In this document: piece by piece, positions 30,975 through 41,870 of the stretch
Numbering within the stretch: position 1 is the first letter of the stretch
Layout: each line of letters opens with the position of its first letter
Assembly: GCA_015179045.1 (NCBI GenBank)
Contig: WHUZ01000064.1
Location: forward strand, 248,001 to 312,000
Length of the DNA stretch: 64,000 bases
DNA from: Kalaharituber pfeilii
Lineage: Eukaryota > Ascomycota > Pezizomycetes > Pezizales > Pezizaceae
Direction of reading: 5' to 3'
Position numbers and translations under genes: made by a program
Notes under the pieces: generated by a model
Seen by the model: the letters and a program-made list of their open reading frames with translations, nothing else
What the model was told of the DNA's origin: nothing
Databases searched by the model: none

Positions 30975-31008
30975 TACGTACAGGAGGAATTTCGAGACCT
31001 AGGATCTC

Positions 31009-31068
31009 TTTTTTTTTTTTTCTTTTATTTCACGTGACCCCGCATGCAGCTTTCCGCCATGGCAGGGC
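31009..31068 (-). mobile_element. B-type micro-retroposon
   Basis: Poly(T), atttcacgtgaccccgcatg, ccgccatggcagggc. Duplication gacctaggatctc at 30996-31008 and 31069-31081. Confidence 0.9.
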
Positions 31069-31242
31069 GACCTAGGATCTCGAGAACAAAGACAATGTAG
31101 ATACCGTATTAACTCACATAAGAGCAAGAAATCAAACGCGCGCTAGTTCGGTCTTGGCAAACCTTTCAGCGCCAGTGCGCGTGTATCACGCACGGGCGCA
31201 TAATGATTCCCGAATTACCGCGATGCTAACCTCAACACCACG

Positions 31243-33680
31243 ATGGATCTGAGCACAGAAGTAGGAGACGGGATCAGGGGAGTAAATAAACGTTGTGGAG
31301 TGTTAATGAAATCATCATTATACCATAGGTACCTATACTGGAGCATCATGATTTCTTCTATTCTTAATAACCCACAAGTTATTGAAACACAAGTTAATGA
31401 GTTGGCAGCTAAGCTCTCACAAACCTCCTTACAAAAGAATCGATTGAATGCACTAAAAAAACGCCCTGGACCACATAGACAACCTATTGCAGCAAGGCCA
31501 CGTTGGGTCCCTGTACCGTCTGCATCACCTTCTAAAAGCAAACGGAGTAGAACTGTTGAGTTCAAGCTTGGTGTACTGTCTTGGGCACGCCATACACAAG
31601 TTGATAATGGTAAAGGTAGAGTTAGAAAACCTACATTGGAAGAGATTCGGCAGAGGTTCAGATTGAAAAATGCAGCTACAATATCAAAATGGAGAAAGGT
31701 TTATATCCTTTCTTACTATATACTACCTATTTACTTAAAGCTAATATTAGATAGAATGAAGAGCTACTTTTAAAAGCACATGGAAAATCCCGGCGAATAC
31801 GACAAAACATTCCGCGATGGAAAGAACTTGAGAAAGCACTTGTTACCGCCTTTACAGCAAGACGACAAATTGGCCGCGTTGTACGTTACCGGTGGTTTGA
31901 GCGAACTTCAAAACAGCTATTTAGTGAGATTTATCCTGATTCATCGGTCCAATTTCGATTTTCTCAAGGCTGGTTCCGGCGATTTTTAGCTCGTAACGAA
32001 ATTACCCTCCGTGCAATAACCAACAAAGCCCAACAAACACCTGAGGAATACCATGAACTTATTATCAACTTTTTATGCTTCAATCGCCGGAATTCACAAC
32101 TACGAGATGGCACTACCGATGTTATGCAGAGAGTGGGACGATATTCAATTTCCAATATCGTGAACATGGATCAAACACCCTTGCCTTGGGAATACTTGGA
32201 GGGCAAATCATATGAGTTTAAAGGAAGCAAAACTGTATGGGTAAAGAGCCAAAAATCTGGGTGGGGGAAGCGGCAGGCAACAATTCAACTTACAGTTTTT
32301 GCAGACGGAAAGCCTCGTGTTAAGCCTCTCTTGATCTTTCGTGGTGTTGCTGAGAGTACAAGTGCTGTAAGAAAACGGGAGACCTCAAGATATGATCCTC
32401 GTGTTGTTGTTCAGTTCAATAAGGCATATGCAAATACTGACATTATTCAATTTTGGCTTCAAAAACTCCTTGTGCCAGTCTTGGGAGGGCAGCCTACACT
32501 GCTAATTATGGATCTTCTTCGTTGCCATAAAACAGCTTCTGTCAAAAAGCTTTTAAAAGCACATGACATTACCCTTTCATTAGTTCCAGGTGGCTGTACA
32601 GGTCTTGTTCAACCCCTTGATGTTTCTATCAATAGACCATTCAAAGACTTACTCAAGGACGAGATTGATAAGGAATTTCAACGTCAAGACTCAGCCATGG
32701 ATACTGAAGATATTGCTGGCAGTAGTGCTGTTGGGGAGATGCGGGTTATGATGACTCGCTGTGTTGCGCAGGCATGGGAAGTATTTTGTCAACAGAAACG
32801 AGGGGTGGTTATACAAAGCTTTCGGTGCCTAGGCATATCTCTACCAATTGATGGATCTTCAGATGGGGAGATATCAATCAAGGGTTTACAAGGGCCTTCT
32901 CTCATGGAAGCTCTGGCAGATTGGAGGACGAAGGGGGCACTAGCTACTAATAGTGACTTAAAGCCTGAGAACAGTACTAGCAGCTCCGATTCAAGCTCAG
33001 ACTCGGAGTCTAGTGGCCCTGATGATGATCTACTACTCTCAGTTGCAAATGCCAGTACAGTGGAAACTCAGCAAACCGGTAGAAGTGGGAGAGGTCATGG
33101 GAGGGGAAGTGGGAGGGAGAGAGAGAGGGGGGGTGGGCATGGGAGTGGGAGTGGGAGTAGGAGTGGGAGTGCGAGTGCGAGTGGGAGTGGGAATGGGAGT
33201 ACGAGTGCGAGTAGGAGTGGGAGTGCGAGTGGGAGTGGGAGTGTGAGTGGGAGTGGGAGTGGGAGTGGGAGTGTGAGTGGGAGTGGGAGTGGGAGTGGGA
33301 GTGGGAGTGGGAGTGGGAGTGCGAGTGTGAGTGTGAGTGCGAGTGGGAGTGGGAGTGGGAGTGCGAGTGCGAGTGCGAGTGGGAGTATGAGTACAAGTGG
33401 AAGTGGGAGTACGAGTGCGAGTGGGAGTGGAAGTGGGAGTGCGAGTGCGAGTGCGAGTGCGACTGGGAGTGGGAGTGGGAGTGCGAGTGGGAGTGGGAGG
33501 GGGAGGGGGCGTGGAAGGGGGCGTGGAAGAGGCGTGGAAGAGGGCGTGGAACAGAAGATGGGCAAGATCATGATTCTGGCACATGTGCAAGTTCACTGGA
33601 GCTTAAAAAATCACTTCCGGAGTTTGACCAATCACTTCCAGAGCCTGTGCAACTTTCAACTAGAAGAAGTGCTAGGTTGA
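31243..33680 (+). CDS. pogo-family DDE transposase (one intron)
   Basis: Exon 1 is 31243-31698 and exon 2 starts at 31755. The 56-bp intron (gtttat...gctaat...gatag) removes an in-frame stop and joins the frames cleanly. Order: psq-type HTH ([17 protein letters not shown] ... TISKWRK, ~105-152), CENP-B/Tc5 HTH ([19 protein letters not shown] region), then the DDE_1 catalytic core with D~291 ([12 protein letters not shown]), D~405 ([12 protein letters not shown]) and D~441 ([16 protein letters not shown]). The third Asp lies 35 residues after the second. A Gly-Ser/Gly-Arg tract of ~150 codons follows (33085-33540). The stop at 33678 lies in a shifted frame: a 1-nt loss near 33529 in a GGCGTGGAAGAG repeat. 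The older C-terminus ([17 protein letters not shown] ... FRWQADEY) is intact in the next frame to 33780. The catalytic core is undamaged, so activity is possible. Confidence 0.88.
33120..33505 (+). repeat. GGGAGT hexamer minisatellite inside the transposase
   Basis: Tandem gggagt/gcgagt/gtgagt hexamers encode Gly-Ser/Ala-Ser/Val-Ser. Interruptions keep the frame. The antisense frames of this tract (Ser-His, Pro-Thr, Pro-Leu repeats) are shadows. Confidence 0.9.
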
Positions 33681-34183
33681 ATGGAAAACAGCGTAGCCAT
33701 GTAGTTTCCTTTCCAGTTATTAGTGATACTGAGGATGATGGGCCCGAATATGATTTCCGTTGGCAGGCGGATGAGTATTAGAGGAAGAGTAGGAGATATT
33801 ACAAGGTCACCGCGACGTCGACCGTAGGGTGAACGGCTGGTGAAGCAAAAAAATGTGAAAAATGCAATGCGCAAATGCGCAAATGCATCGCAGTTACACA
33901 ATAGCTATATGAGATACATAGAGAATTAGTGAGCATTACTAGTCAAGTGTCTTTTTGGCCTGGCGGACGGTAATCTCTGCGTTTACCACCTCCGTGACAG
34001 AGTAGAGAAGCTGGAGATTAGCCCCCATGTATAATCGCATTCCTGTGCTTAGTAATGCCAAGATTGCACGAACCGCGCGCTAGCGCGATTAATGGCGCCT
34101 GAGCCATGCCAAGACCGAACTAGCGCGCGTTCATTTTCTTGCTCTTAAGTGAGTTAATACGGTATTTCCAAAATAAGGAATGG

Positions 34184-34276
34184 CCCTTGACCTGTCACTT
34201 ATCAATGTATTTAAGACATCGCCATAGCCCAAAGGGCGGCAAGCGATTAATGATATAAACAAAAAAAAAAAAAAAA
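34184..34276 (+). mobile_element. short lineage-A LINE tail
   Basis: ~32 bp of 3' UTR, then atcgccatagcccaaagggc ggcaagcgattaatgatat and poly(A). Duplication aataaggaatgg (34172-34183) against aataagggatgg (from 34277). Confidence 0.85.
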
Positions 34277-34480
34277 AATAAGGGATGGAAACTGCGAGTC
34301 ACGTGTATGCACATGATGCTCACATGACTTGAGAAATATCCTGAAGTATCAAGAGTAAAAGAACGTAGAGACAGGAACATCTAGAAAACATGATGTATGA
34401 CAAACGAATACATGACGTATGAGAGAACTAGAAAATAGTAAAGAGTGGTAGAACATCACAGAATGATATAGAAACTTGTA

Positions 34481-35690
34481 GTGAGCGGCACGAGCTGGAG
34501 GGTGAGCTCGAGCCAGCTCGTAGGTAAGTGAGCTCGGCTCGAGCCGAGCTCGTCAAATAGAAGATGAGCTTGAGCTTGATTACATGATATTGATAACTAA
34601 TCTAAACTATTCTACAGCCTCATCCTCCTCGCCGCTATCCGCTAAATTCAGTATTTCTTCTACATTTACCCCTGCTGCAAGTTCCTCCACTGCTTCCAGG
34701 AGCTCATCAACATTGAGCCAGGACTTCAAGCACATCATAGTCTCACCTTCCATTCCGTTTCGGCGCTTGTTGAGAACTTCGCCTTTTCTAAACTTTGGGG
34801 TTGCAATATTGGAGGAGCTCTAGAAATGATGCCTTTTCTGCTAGTTTGATTGGTGAATTTGTTGAGATAAGAAAGCGGCAAAGGAGTTCACGATACATGT
34901 TTCGGAAAAGCCCTCTGGTTTAGCTCCCTTTGTTGAAACCATCATGTCAAATGGTATTCATCGCTTTAATTCTGTGGCGTTACTAGCTGATGCGAAAGTG
35001 GAACTGATGCATGTGACTTCTGAAAATGGTGAAGTAACATGGATGTGCTTGTTGTATAGCTTTTGACTTGCCAAGTCTTGGAACAATGCCCACATAAAAT
35101 TTCATGCTTATTATCTGATATTTTTCGCCACAAAATCATACATCTTTCATACAGGTAACTATGATGATGAGAGTTTAGATTAGTATGCTGATCTTTAACT
35201 GAAGAATATCGGCCACCTAGGCTGGAAAGAAAGGCATCACGAATTGATGTAGAATTGGTTATCATATTAATAAATTGCTAATGTAGTATAAGGAAGAAGA
35301 ATCTTGAAGTGTAGTATGAGGATTAAGGGTCTCGAAGCGTAGTATCAGTTTTGAAGTCTTGATATTGGGTAGTAGTAAAGAGAAAAGAATTTCAAGAAGA
35401 TAGAGAGAATAGAGGGGCCTAATATACACTCTTAAAATGTGCAACTTACCTCCTAAAGACCTTGAGAGATATTAAACATAAAAGACTTGATATAGGTCTA
35501 TGTGATTGAACCACTTTTGACATTTATAGAAGTTGTTGGCAGGTCTCCGAGTCTCTAATTTATTACCCTATTAGGTATTTACAGTTTATGAAACCCTGTG
35601 CTGGCTGAGCATTTTAGCGGGCTGTCAAGAGAAACACTAGCGTGATCCTGGCTGTCTTAAGCTCGAGCTGGCTCGGCTCGTGCCGCTCAC
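34481..35690. mobile_element. GTGAGCGG-family Tc1/mariner-like element
   Basis: gtgagcggcacgagctggag ... ggctcggctcgtgccgctcac with TA on both sides (34479-34480, 35691-35692). Both ends match 9371-10431. The interior is 0.9 kb larger and includes a BED-finger fragment. Confidence 0.82.
34966..35265 (-). pseudogene. BED zinc-finger fragment, probably of a hAT transposase
   Basis: Of 99 codons, the middle has the BED pattern: a tryptophan (ILWRKIS), CGHC, TW, then STSMLLHHF and HHFQKSH (Cx2C...Hx4-5H). BED fingers are the N-terminal DNA-binding domain of hAT transposases; no catalytic part follows. Its presence inside a mariner-type TIR element suggests a captured or nested fragment. Confidence 0.45.
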
Positions 35691-35757
35691 TAATAGAAAG
35701 AAGAACAGAACGTGGTGGAAAGACTGGACGTTGCACTATACCATTTTCAACACAAGT

Positions 35758-36960
35758 GTCTAGCTAGGCACATGGACGTCGTGCTGGCAGAGCTTGTGTC
35801 CTAGACAGGGTTTCTTTCTGCTGCCATTGCATTTCTTTTTATACGTCAACAGTTGCAATAATACCACCCTTAATTGTTGCCCTTCAAATGTGTGCTTATG
35901 AAAAGCTTGTCAATTATAAGTCGTCCAAGTGCCCATAAGATAACATGCAACAGCCGGATTTGGAATCTTAAAGAAAAGCAAATGATCCAACACAAACGTT
36001 TACCGGACCATCGTGACGTCCATTCAGCACCAGCATACCGGCGCTGTCGTACAATCAAGTGAATGCGTATCACAAACATCATCTAAATGGTGCTAATCAC
36101 CCGGGTCTTCCGACATGGCCCAACCTCATGGTGGTACAATGTTACATGAGCTCTCCTGAATGGGACATACAGGCGTGCCGATCGCGTATTGTCTGAATGT
36201 AGCCATGGGATAAAGTAAGCTTTAGTTGATGGTTACAGGTGACTGCTACATGTATTCCAGTCGTGGGCCGGATAGGGAGATAAGACAGAACCTGAGATAT
36301 GACCTACACCGCCCAAGCAGTTCAACTACATGGTCTTAAATGGCTTCAGGGCACGGTATCGCTTGAACACCGAATTGTTTAATGCAATATATCTACTGTG
36401 AATATCATTGCATCGGCGATGATCTTCCTGTATTTCGATGAGGGCTGAAAACTCCTGGACAACATGGCCGATATTTTTCTCTGAGGTATTGTATTGTATG
36501 TGGTTCGTAATTAGGACGATGTCCTACATTGTTCGAGATCAATTGGCGCGCAAGAAGGAGCCCACGAATGAACTTGACATTCACTCCTGTGTTGGTGAAG
36601 TAGTACAGATAACCTGGATACTGTCATACAAGTTAAATAACAGGAATCATTGTGTAGGCTATTTTGGTAGTGCAGTAACACGGTTCTATGGAGCGCGAGA
36701 GCAGGTTCTATGTTTTGAAGGTGGACATAAATAGGCCTATGACCCACCTGCTGGATGTCTGCTGCCCTACAAGCAGAAGGTTCTCACTTAACCCCTTGAA
36801 CCTCCAAAGCAGAGCCACCCTCAGCACCCCCTCTCAGGTAAGACTACCTCAGGTCCCTTATTTGCAGAACCCACGTTGACATCTTCTAAGTTCTCACTCG
36901 ATTAGTGATACGGATCGACTTCCCTGCACAGTACCCCCAAGGCGTGCGCACACATACTAC
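35758..36960. other. no gene recognised
   Basis: Mixed-composition sequence. Several short ORFs (e.g. 36438-36734) have no recognisable domain or start context. No TIR or LTR ends identified. It is among the few stretches here that look single-copy within the window. Confidence 0.4.
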
Positions 36961-36967
36961 CTTCAGA

Positions 36968-37099
36968 ATGCGTTCCTATACACTGTCAGCTGCCCTCCTT
37001 AGTCTCCTCCTCCCGAGCTTTGCGTCGGCCATGACATGCCCCGTTACAGTGAACGCTAGCGCATGTACCAACGTCTGCACATGCCACTGGCAATCCTAA
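36968..37099 (+). CDS. small secreted cysteine-rich peptide, possibly interrupted
   Basis: 43 codons: a clear signal peptide (MRSYTLSAALLSLLLPSFAS, cleavage after ASA likely), then MTCPVTVNASACTNVCTCHW with four cysteines. After the TAA at 37097 the same frame stays open from 37109 with further cysteines (SCTVRCRTECMCRCKC) until it enters LINE3. So either one stop codon or a short intron divides a longer cysteine-rich protein, or only the first peptide is made. Small secreted cysteine-rich proteins in transposon-rich fungal DNA are often effector-like or antimicrobial; that role is speculation. The ORF is short and chance cannot be excluded. Confidence 0.4.
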   Translation: MRSYTLSAALLSLLLPSFASAMTCPVTVNASACTNVCTCHWQS

Positions 37100-37307
37100 T
37101 CTCACGTTATGAACGGGTCAGGGGGTACAGCCGACCTTTGCTCACCAGCCGTGGGTCCTCTGCTGGGAGGTCACTGGGCATTCCACCTCGAGGATACTTC
37201 GAGTTGTACTGTGCGGTGTCGTACTGAGTGTATGTGTAGGTGCAAATGTACAAGCAAGATGACGAATGTACAAGCAAGACGAGAACAGCTGACGAATGTA
37301 TTAAATC

Positions 37308-38888
37308 ATGGGGAGGCTGAGAGAGAGAGTAAAAAAGGAGGTGACAGCAGTAGCAGAAGAGGATCAAATCCCACTGGAGGAGTCGAAGTGGGAAATGATA
37401 ACTTTTGGCGTGGGGAAGAGGCAGAAGAGAGAGGGAGAGTTCCTAAAGTGGCTGGGGGTTATTTTTGATGAAAACTTAACCTTCACGGCACACTGGAAGA
37501 ACAGGGTAGGTAGGGCGAGGAGTCTGGCAGGAGCACTGGCTGGGTTAGGAAACAGGGACTGGGGTATGAGCCCGAGGAGCTGGAGGCAAGTATACACAGG
37601 TATGATAAGAGCAGTAGCGATGTGGGGGAGCGAAATCGGATGGCGAGGTCAGAAGGAGTGGAGAAAGGAGGTGGAACGATTGCAGCTCCGAGTCCTGAAG
37701 AAGGCAGCTGGGGGAGGGAGAGGAGCGGGGGCGGAGGGGGTGAATGCAGTATGTGGGGTGGAGGAGGTGGAGATGGTCCTGGATGCGGCGCAGGCAAGGG
37801 CAATCATCCGGGAGGTGGAGTCACCGTCGGAGCTGGCGGAGCTGTGCACGGCAGACTTTAAAGAAGGTAATGAGGAGGTAGAAGAAGAGGCGAGAAATTG
37901 GAGAGACTGGGAGGTGCAGTGGGCACTGGCGGAGAAGGATGGGTATGAAACGGTGTTGGACCGCTGGCAGGGCCAGTGGGCACGATTCTCAGAAGAGGGG
38001 GAGGAGATTTCATGGGGAGGAGGATGTGAGGTGGTAGAGGTGGAGACTGCGGAGAGGCTGGGGAGGAAGAAGGGGGGCCGAGAGGAATGGGAGACCTCGA
38101 TTGAGGAGGCTGGAAGGGAGAGAGCCGTCTTCTTTTCAGATGGCAGTAAAATCGAGGATAGCAAGGTGGGGGCAGGTGTGTGGGGGAGGTCGGCAGTGGT
38201 GGCGGAGGTGGTGGGAAGAACAGCGACGGTTTTCGACGGGGATGTGAGGGGAGTGAGAAGAGCACTGGAGAGTGCACCGGAGGAGGTCCCAGTCCTGATC
38301 TGTCTGAATTCGGAAGCCGCTGTCATGGCGATTCAGAAGGCGGGCAGGGAGGGAAAGGGAAAGACGGAGGATGTGAGAAGGGTGGTGAATGCAGTGGCGA
38401 GAAGAAAGAGGAAGGGGGGGGATGCGAAACTGTTGTGGGTAAAAGCTCACATCGGAATCGCAGGCAATGAGAAGGCGGATGAGTGGGTGAAGAAGGGGAC
38501 GGTGATGCAGGGGAAGGAGGTGGCCACCGGAAGTGGGGTGCGCCAGAGGGTGAAGGCGTGGAGGAAGGAGAAGAGAGAAGTGGAGGGCTTTGGAGGAGGA
38601 AAGGTCATGGAGTGGAGTAGGGTGGCGACATCAAACTTCACTGCATTGCGACTGGAGCGAGGAAGGTGTGCTAGGTGGTTGAAGAAGCTAGGGGTGGCGG
38701 AATCGGATTGGTGCAGGTGTGGGGAGGTGCAAACGGGGGAGCATCTCGCTTTCCGATGCAGAAGTCAGGAGAACCGCCCAGAAGGCTTTGAGAGGTGGAG
38801 CGACATGGGAAAGGAGTGGAAAAGAAAGGCGGAGAATGGGGAGGAGTATGACGTTTTAGAGAATTACTTCGCTGGGGTCAAGTTCTAG
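37308..38888 (+). CDS. LINE3 ORF2 C-terminal half: RT thumb, RNase H, zinc tail
   Basis: 526 codons in one frame. The start lies just after the RT YVDD block and continues WLGVIFDENLTFTAHWKNR (the RT thumb of non-LTR elements). RNase H lies at ~265-400: FFSDGSKIEDSKVGAGVW, LICLNSEAAVMA (catalytic D is N here; LINE1 has LDSEAA), LWVKAHIGIAGNEKADEWV. The C-terminal motif CRCGEVQTGEHLAFRC follows at ~475-490. The D-to-N change in the third RNase H position suggests loss of RNase H activity. The ATG at 37308 is probably fortuitous, created by truncation. Confidence 0.85.
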   Translation: MGRLRERVKKEVTAVAEEDQIPLEESKWEMITFGVGKRQKREGEFLKWLGVIFDENLTFTAHWKNRVGRARSLAGALAGLGNRDWGMSPRSWRQVYTGMIRAVAMWGSEIGWRGQKEWRKEVERLQLRVLKKAAGGGRGAGAEGVNAVCGVEEVEMVLDAAQARAIIREVESPSELAELCTADFKEGNEEVEEEARNWRDWEVQWALAEKDGYETVLDRWQGQWARFSEEGEEISWGGGCEVVEVETAERLGRKKGGREEWETSIEEAGRERAVFFSDGSKIEDSKVGAGVWGRSAVVAEVVGRTATVFDGDVRGVRRALESAPEEVPVLICLNSEAAVMAIQKAGREGKGKTEDVRRVVNAVARRKRKGGDAKLLWVKAHIGIAGNEKADEWVKKGTVMQGKEVATGSGVRQRVKAWRKEKREVEGFGGGKVMEWSRVATSNFTALRLERGRCARWLKKLGVAESDWCRCGEVQTGEHLAFRCRSQENRPEGFERWSDMGKEWKRKAENGEEYDVLENYFAGVKF

Positions 38889-39041
38889 AAGGTAGGAGAA
38901 TGCGGGGTCAAGTTCAGGAGAGCGGGGGCGACGGCGCGTGGGGGCCATGTACGTAGAGAGTTAGTTTAGCCTGTCTCCGGGCTATGAGGGCTTGCCCAGG
39001 GACCCTGTCATGGCCAAGTGCTACAAGCGGGGTTATGTGAG

Positions 39042-39070
<29 letters not shown>
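37308..39070 (+). mobile_element. LINE3: 5'-truncated lineage-B LINE
   Basis: Starts within the RT domain (equivalent to LINE1 ~21960) and ends with the B stem-loop (accctgtcatggccaagtgc ... gcggggttatgtgag) and ~30 A. The 3' junction abuts the inverted-duplication block at 39071. No matching 5' target duplication found, so the 5' side is probably rearranged. Confidence 0.9.
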
Positions 39071-39073
<3 letters not shown>

Positions 39074-40235
39074 GGCTGGGAGCATGCAAAGATACCAAGT
39101 GAAAATACCCAAGGAAACAAACATAAATTGATCGCACAATATATATATATATTTCCCTCCCTTCTTTCGAACGCGGCAAATGTTTGGCGGACTGTCGATA
39201 TCAGGTCCGTTCTGGCCACTGCACCCAAAGGATACGATTGGCCAATATGGTAAGCTGACACTAGACCTATATACCGGATTGAGTAATAATTAGATCCCGG
39301 AAGTGAATTGTCATGATCTCTATGTCACTACTCATGTACGCATTCTCAAGTCGCCTCTTTGTTGTAGTAAAAAGCGAAAGCAAATTTTATCTTCAATCGA
39401 GTTCAAATGGTCTATGAATGCTAAACGGACCTCAGGTGCAAGGTCTATCGATTTCTTAGCGCTTCCTGCACTTTCAAATTTCGGTGACTGCTTTTGAGGC
39501 TACAGAAATCCACACCAACTTTATTCCTGTTGGAAGAACCAAGTTGATTGATTAAAGTTCAACCTACGTACAGGAGGAAATTCGAGACCTATTTATAATT
39601 GAGGTTTCGAGTACAAAGAAAATGTAGATATTTCCAAATAAGGAATGAAGAAGCAAGTCACGTGTATATAACGTGATGCTCACATGACTTTAGAAATATC
39701 TAGAAGTGTTAAGAGTAAAGAAAGAAGAGACAGAAATATCTAGAAGGGCCAAGAGTAAAGAACGAAGAGACACAAATATCTAGAATGCATGATGCATGAC
39801 AAATGAATACATGACGTATAAGAGAAAACTAGAAAGTAGTAGAATATTAGAGAATGATATAGAAGAACAGAACCGGGTGGAAAGACTGAACGTTGTACTA
39901 TACCATTTTCAACAATTCCGTCACCATTTAACTTAGCTACCTTTTTCTATATTCATTTGAGAGTGCAAAGGGCTTAGTCTCATACCAAAGGGCTATAGTT
40001 GAGGATAGTGATGTAGTATTTAGTGTATGTGATCCTTTGCTATGTAAGAGGGGGATTGAATGCTATACTTTCCCTACATATCATTGAAAACGGTGTAGCC
40101 ATCAAATATTCTCTAAATATTCAAGCACATCTGCTGTATATTCCGCAATTTACCTCATGTTGCTAGCATCGAAGATATTGCATGTGGAAGTTGCAGGAGG
40201 AGTGCCAAGAGATCGGTCACTAATAGGTACTATTT
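39071..40235. repeat. inverted-duplication arm, inner block (partner 27340-28515)
   Basis: Reverse match throughout, including the solo LTR. The inner edge coincides exactly with the poly(A) end of LINE3. Confidence 0.9.
39528..39914 (-). mobile_element. solo LTR, 387 bp (paralogue of 27664-28050)
   Basis: tgttggaagaaccaag ... ggtatagtgc-type end ...accattttcaaca with attcc on both sides (39523-39527, 39915-39919), the complement of ggaat in the partner arm. Same length as the partner. Confidence 0.93.
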
Positions 40236-40646
40236 TATATCGGGAAACGATCGCCTACCTAGAAACGATGTGCATCTTGGCATGCCTCATGAGAAACCAT
40301 TTTCACAATATCTTTGGCAACTTAGATGCCAGTAACATCAAATAAAGTGATATAGATACAATGATGTCGGGACAATATTATCTACATATTCTATTGCCTA
40401 TATACAATATCAAGCTCCTGCTATATCAATAAATATGTCAACAGGTCAATTTAACCCCCCTCCCTCTTACGCTCCTATATATTGCCAGTTAAATAGTACT
40501 AACATCTATGATCTTATAGCTGCTGTTACTCACTAATGGCCATAGTATATGGTGGCATATGCTATAGGGGGGTAGGATACTTCAAGCTCTATTCGCAAGT
40601 CTAAAAGTGAGCAATTGCAGCAACTGTAGCTGTACAAATTTACTAG
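40236..40646. other. no gene recognised
   Basis: AT-rich, between the inverted arm and the tandem-duplicated block. Nothing recognised. Confidence 0.4.
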
Positions 40647-41232
40647 CATGTGGCCACCTCGCGACCGCGAGGGTGAGTGTAGGTGTAGCGGTAGTGGATA
40701 AGGGACCCGTAAAGTCGGCGTCAAGTGACTGTACACTCTTTACCAGTTCCATGACCGTACAATCTCGTTTCTCTGCATTTATTCATATCAGTATATTCTC
40801 ATTGTTATTTATAATATCACGTAATCCCACTCCTGCATCCAGGGAGCTCTAGTACCAAATGTAGCTTCAGAAGGTTAATTTTATATATTTTGTGGAGTAT
40901 AATGCTAATAACTGTAGAAAAGTAATGGATAGCGAAACCCTCGTTACAGCCCATAAACTCTACCTAAATTCCGGTTAATATCTACCCACAATGATATTGC
41001 TCAGATGTCCAGCATATGCCCTTTCATGTGTACCTAGCTTCCTTATCTGGCCTCTAGCACCATGCCGTACCGGTCCAGCGCATTCTCATTTTGCCCCATC
41101 TCGCACCATCAAGGAGATCTTATTGTATCTGTCAAATTGAGCCATACCGCCTCACTTTGCACCATAGAAAGGGGCCAGCCTTAACTGTGAATTGAGCTCA
41201 TTTTACCATGTTCCACGCTGCTAGGTGGGTCC

Positions 41233-41870
41233 TGTTACAGGCATAATCGTTCTCATGCTATAACACCGTCTTGTTTAAGTGTCGTCAAAAGGTACTACCA
41301 ACTATAAAGCCTACCAGTCGGAAGTTTAGCTAACCCGATACTAGTCAGGTTCGTGGTAGTGGAACTTCTTCGGTTAAGAAGTAAGTAACTACTAAGATTA
41401 GCAATCTTGGTTACTAGCTCTTCCGACAGCTCCTGTTGTACTATTTGTTGTACGATAACCTTTTCTTATCTTTTCTTTGCTATTGGTCTTTGCATAGCAA
41501 CTGGAGTTATAATGGCATTTTTAGATAGAGGCTTGCATTAGAGGTTTCAAGTTCTCGTATTTGTTGTCCTAGAATTTATTGTAAGGGTTGGTCAAAAAGA
41601 AAGGCTGTCACTTGGCATTTTTCAGGGTCTGGCTTGATCCCCAGAATCCGTTCAAGCTGAATTTGTTAACAGCTTTGAAGAACTACATTTTGTATAAATA
41701 GAAGCCTGACCCTCCGGAGTTAGAAGGGCAAGGACCCGGAACTCAACCCTAACAAATATAAAGCTTTCTTACTACCTTAACTACTTTATTTTTCGTGACT
41801 TATATTTAATTATATTTCACGTCGCACTTAGTTATTTAGTAAACGGCTTACTTCCAACGTACCCGTAACA
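41233..41870 (+). mobile_element. solo LTR, 638 bp
   Basis: tgttacaggcataatcgttc ... caacgtacccgtaaca with ggtcc on both sides (41228-41232, 41871-41875). Unit 2 has the empty site gtgggtcctgccgtacc (44260-44276). TATA-like tataaatag at ~41692. Confidence 0.93.

Larger units (their letters stand above)
31104..34162 (+). mobile_element. full-length Fot1/pogo transposon
   Basis: TIRs ccgtattaactcacataaga and its complement, extending ~50 bp through gcgcgctagttcggtcttgg. Flanked by TA (31102-31103, 34163-34164). 3.06 kb, with one transposase gene. Its deleted relatives in this window (3182, 30689, 61914) share the ends, so this copy or a sibling probably drove them. Confidence 0.94.
30649..35752 (-). 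mobile_element. solo LTR (TGTTGAAAATGG family) split by five nested insertions
   Basis: Ends tgttggaggaagaac (30649) and gcactataccattttcaaca (35752) match the 387-bp LTR in reverse. The duplication caagt flanks the whole (30644-30648, 35753-35757). The LTR pieces are separated, in order, by a pogo MITE (30689-30974), a B micro-retroposon (31009-31068), the full pogo element (31104-34162), a LINE-A tail (34184-34276) and a GTGAGCGG-family element (34481-35690). Confidence 0.92.

Noticed and set aside
33010..33596. Ser-His, Pro-Thr and Pro-Leu repeat proteins on the minus strand
   Set aside because: They are the three antisense readings of the GGGAGT minisatellite within the transposase.
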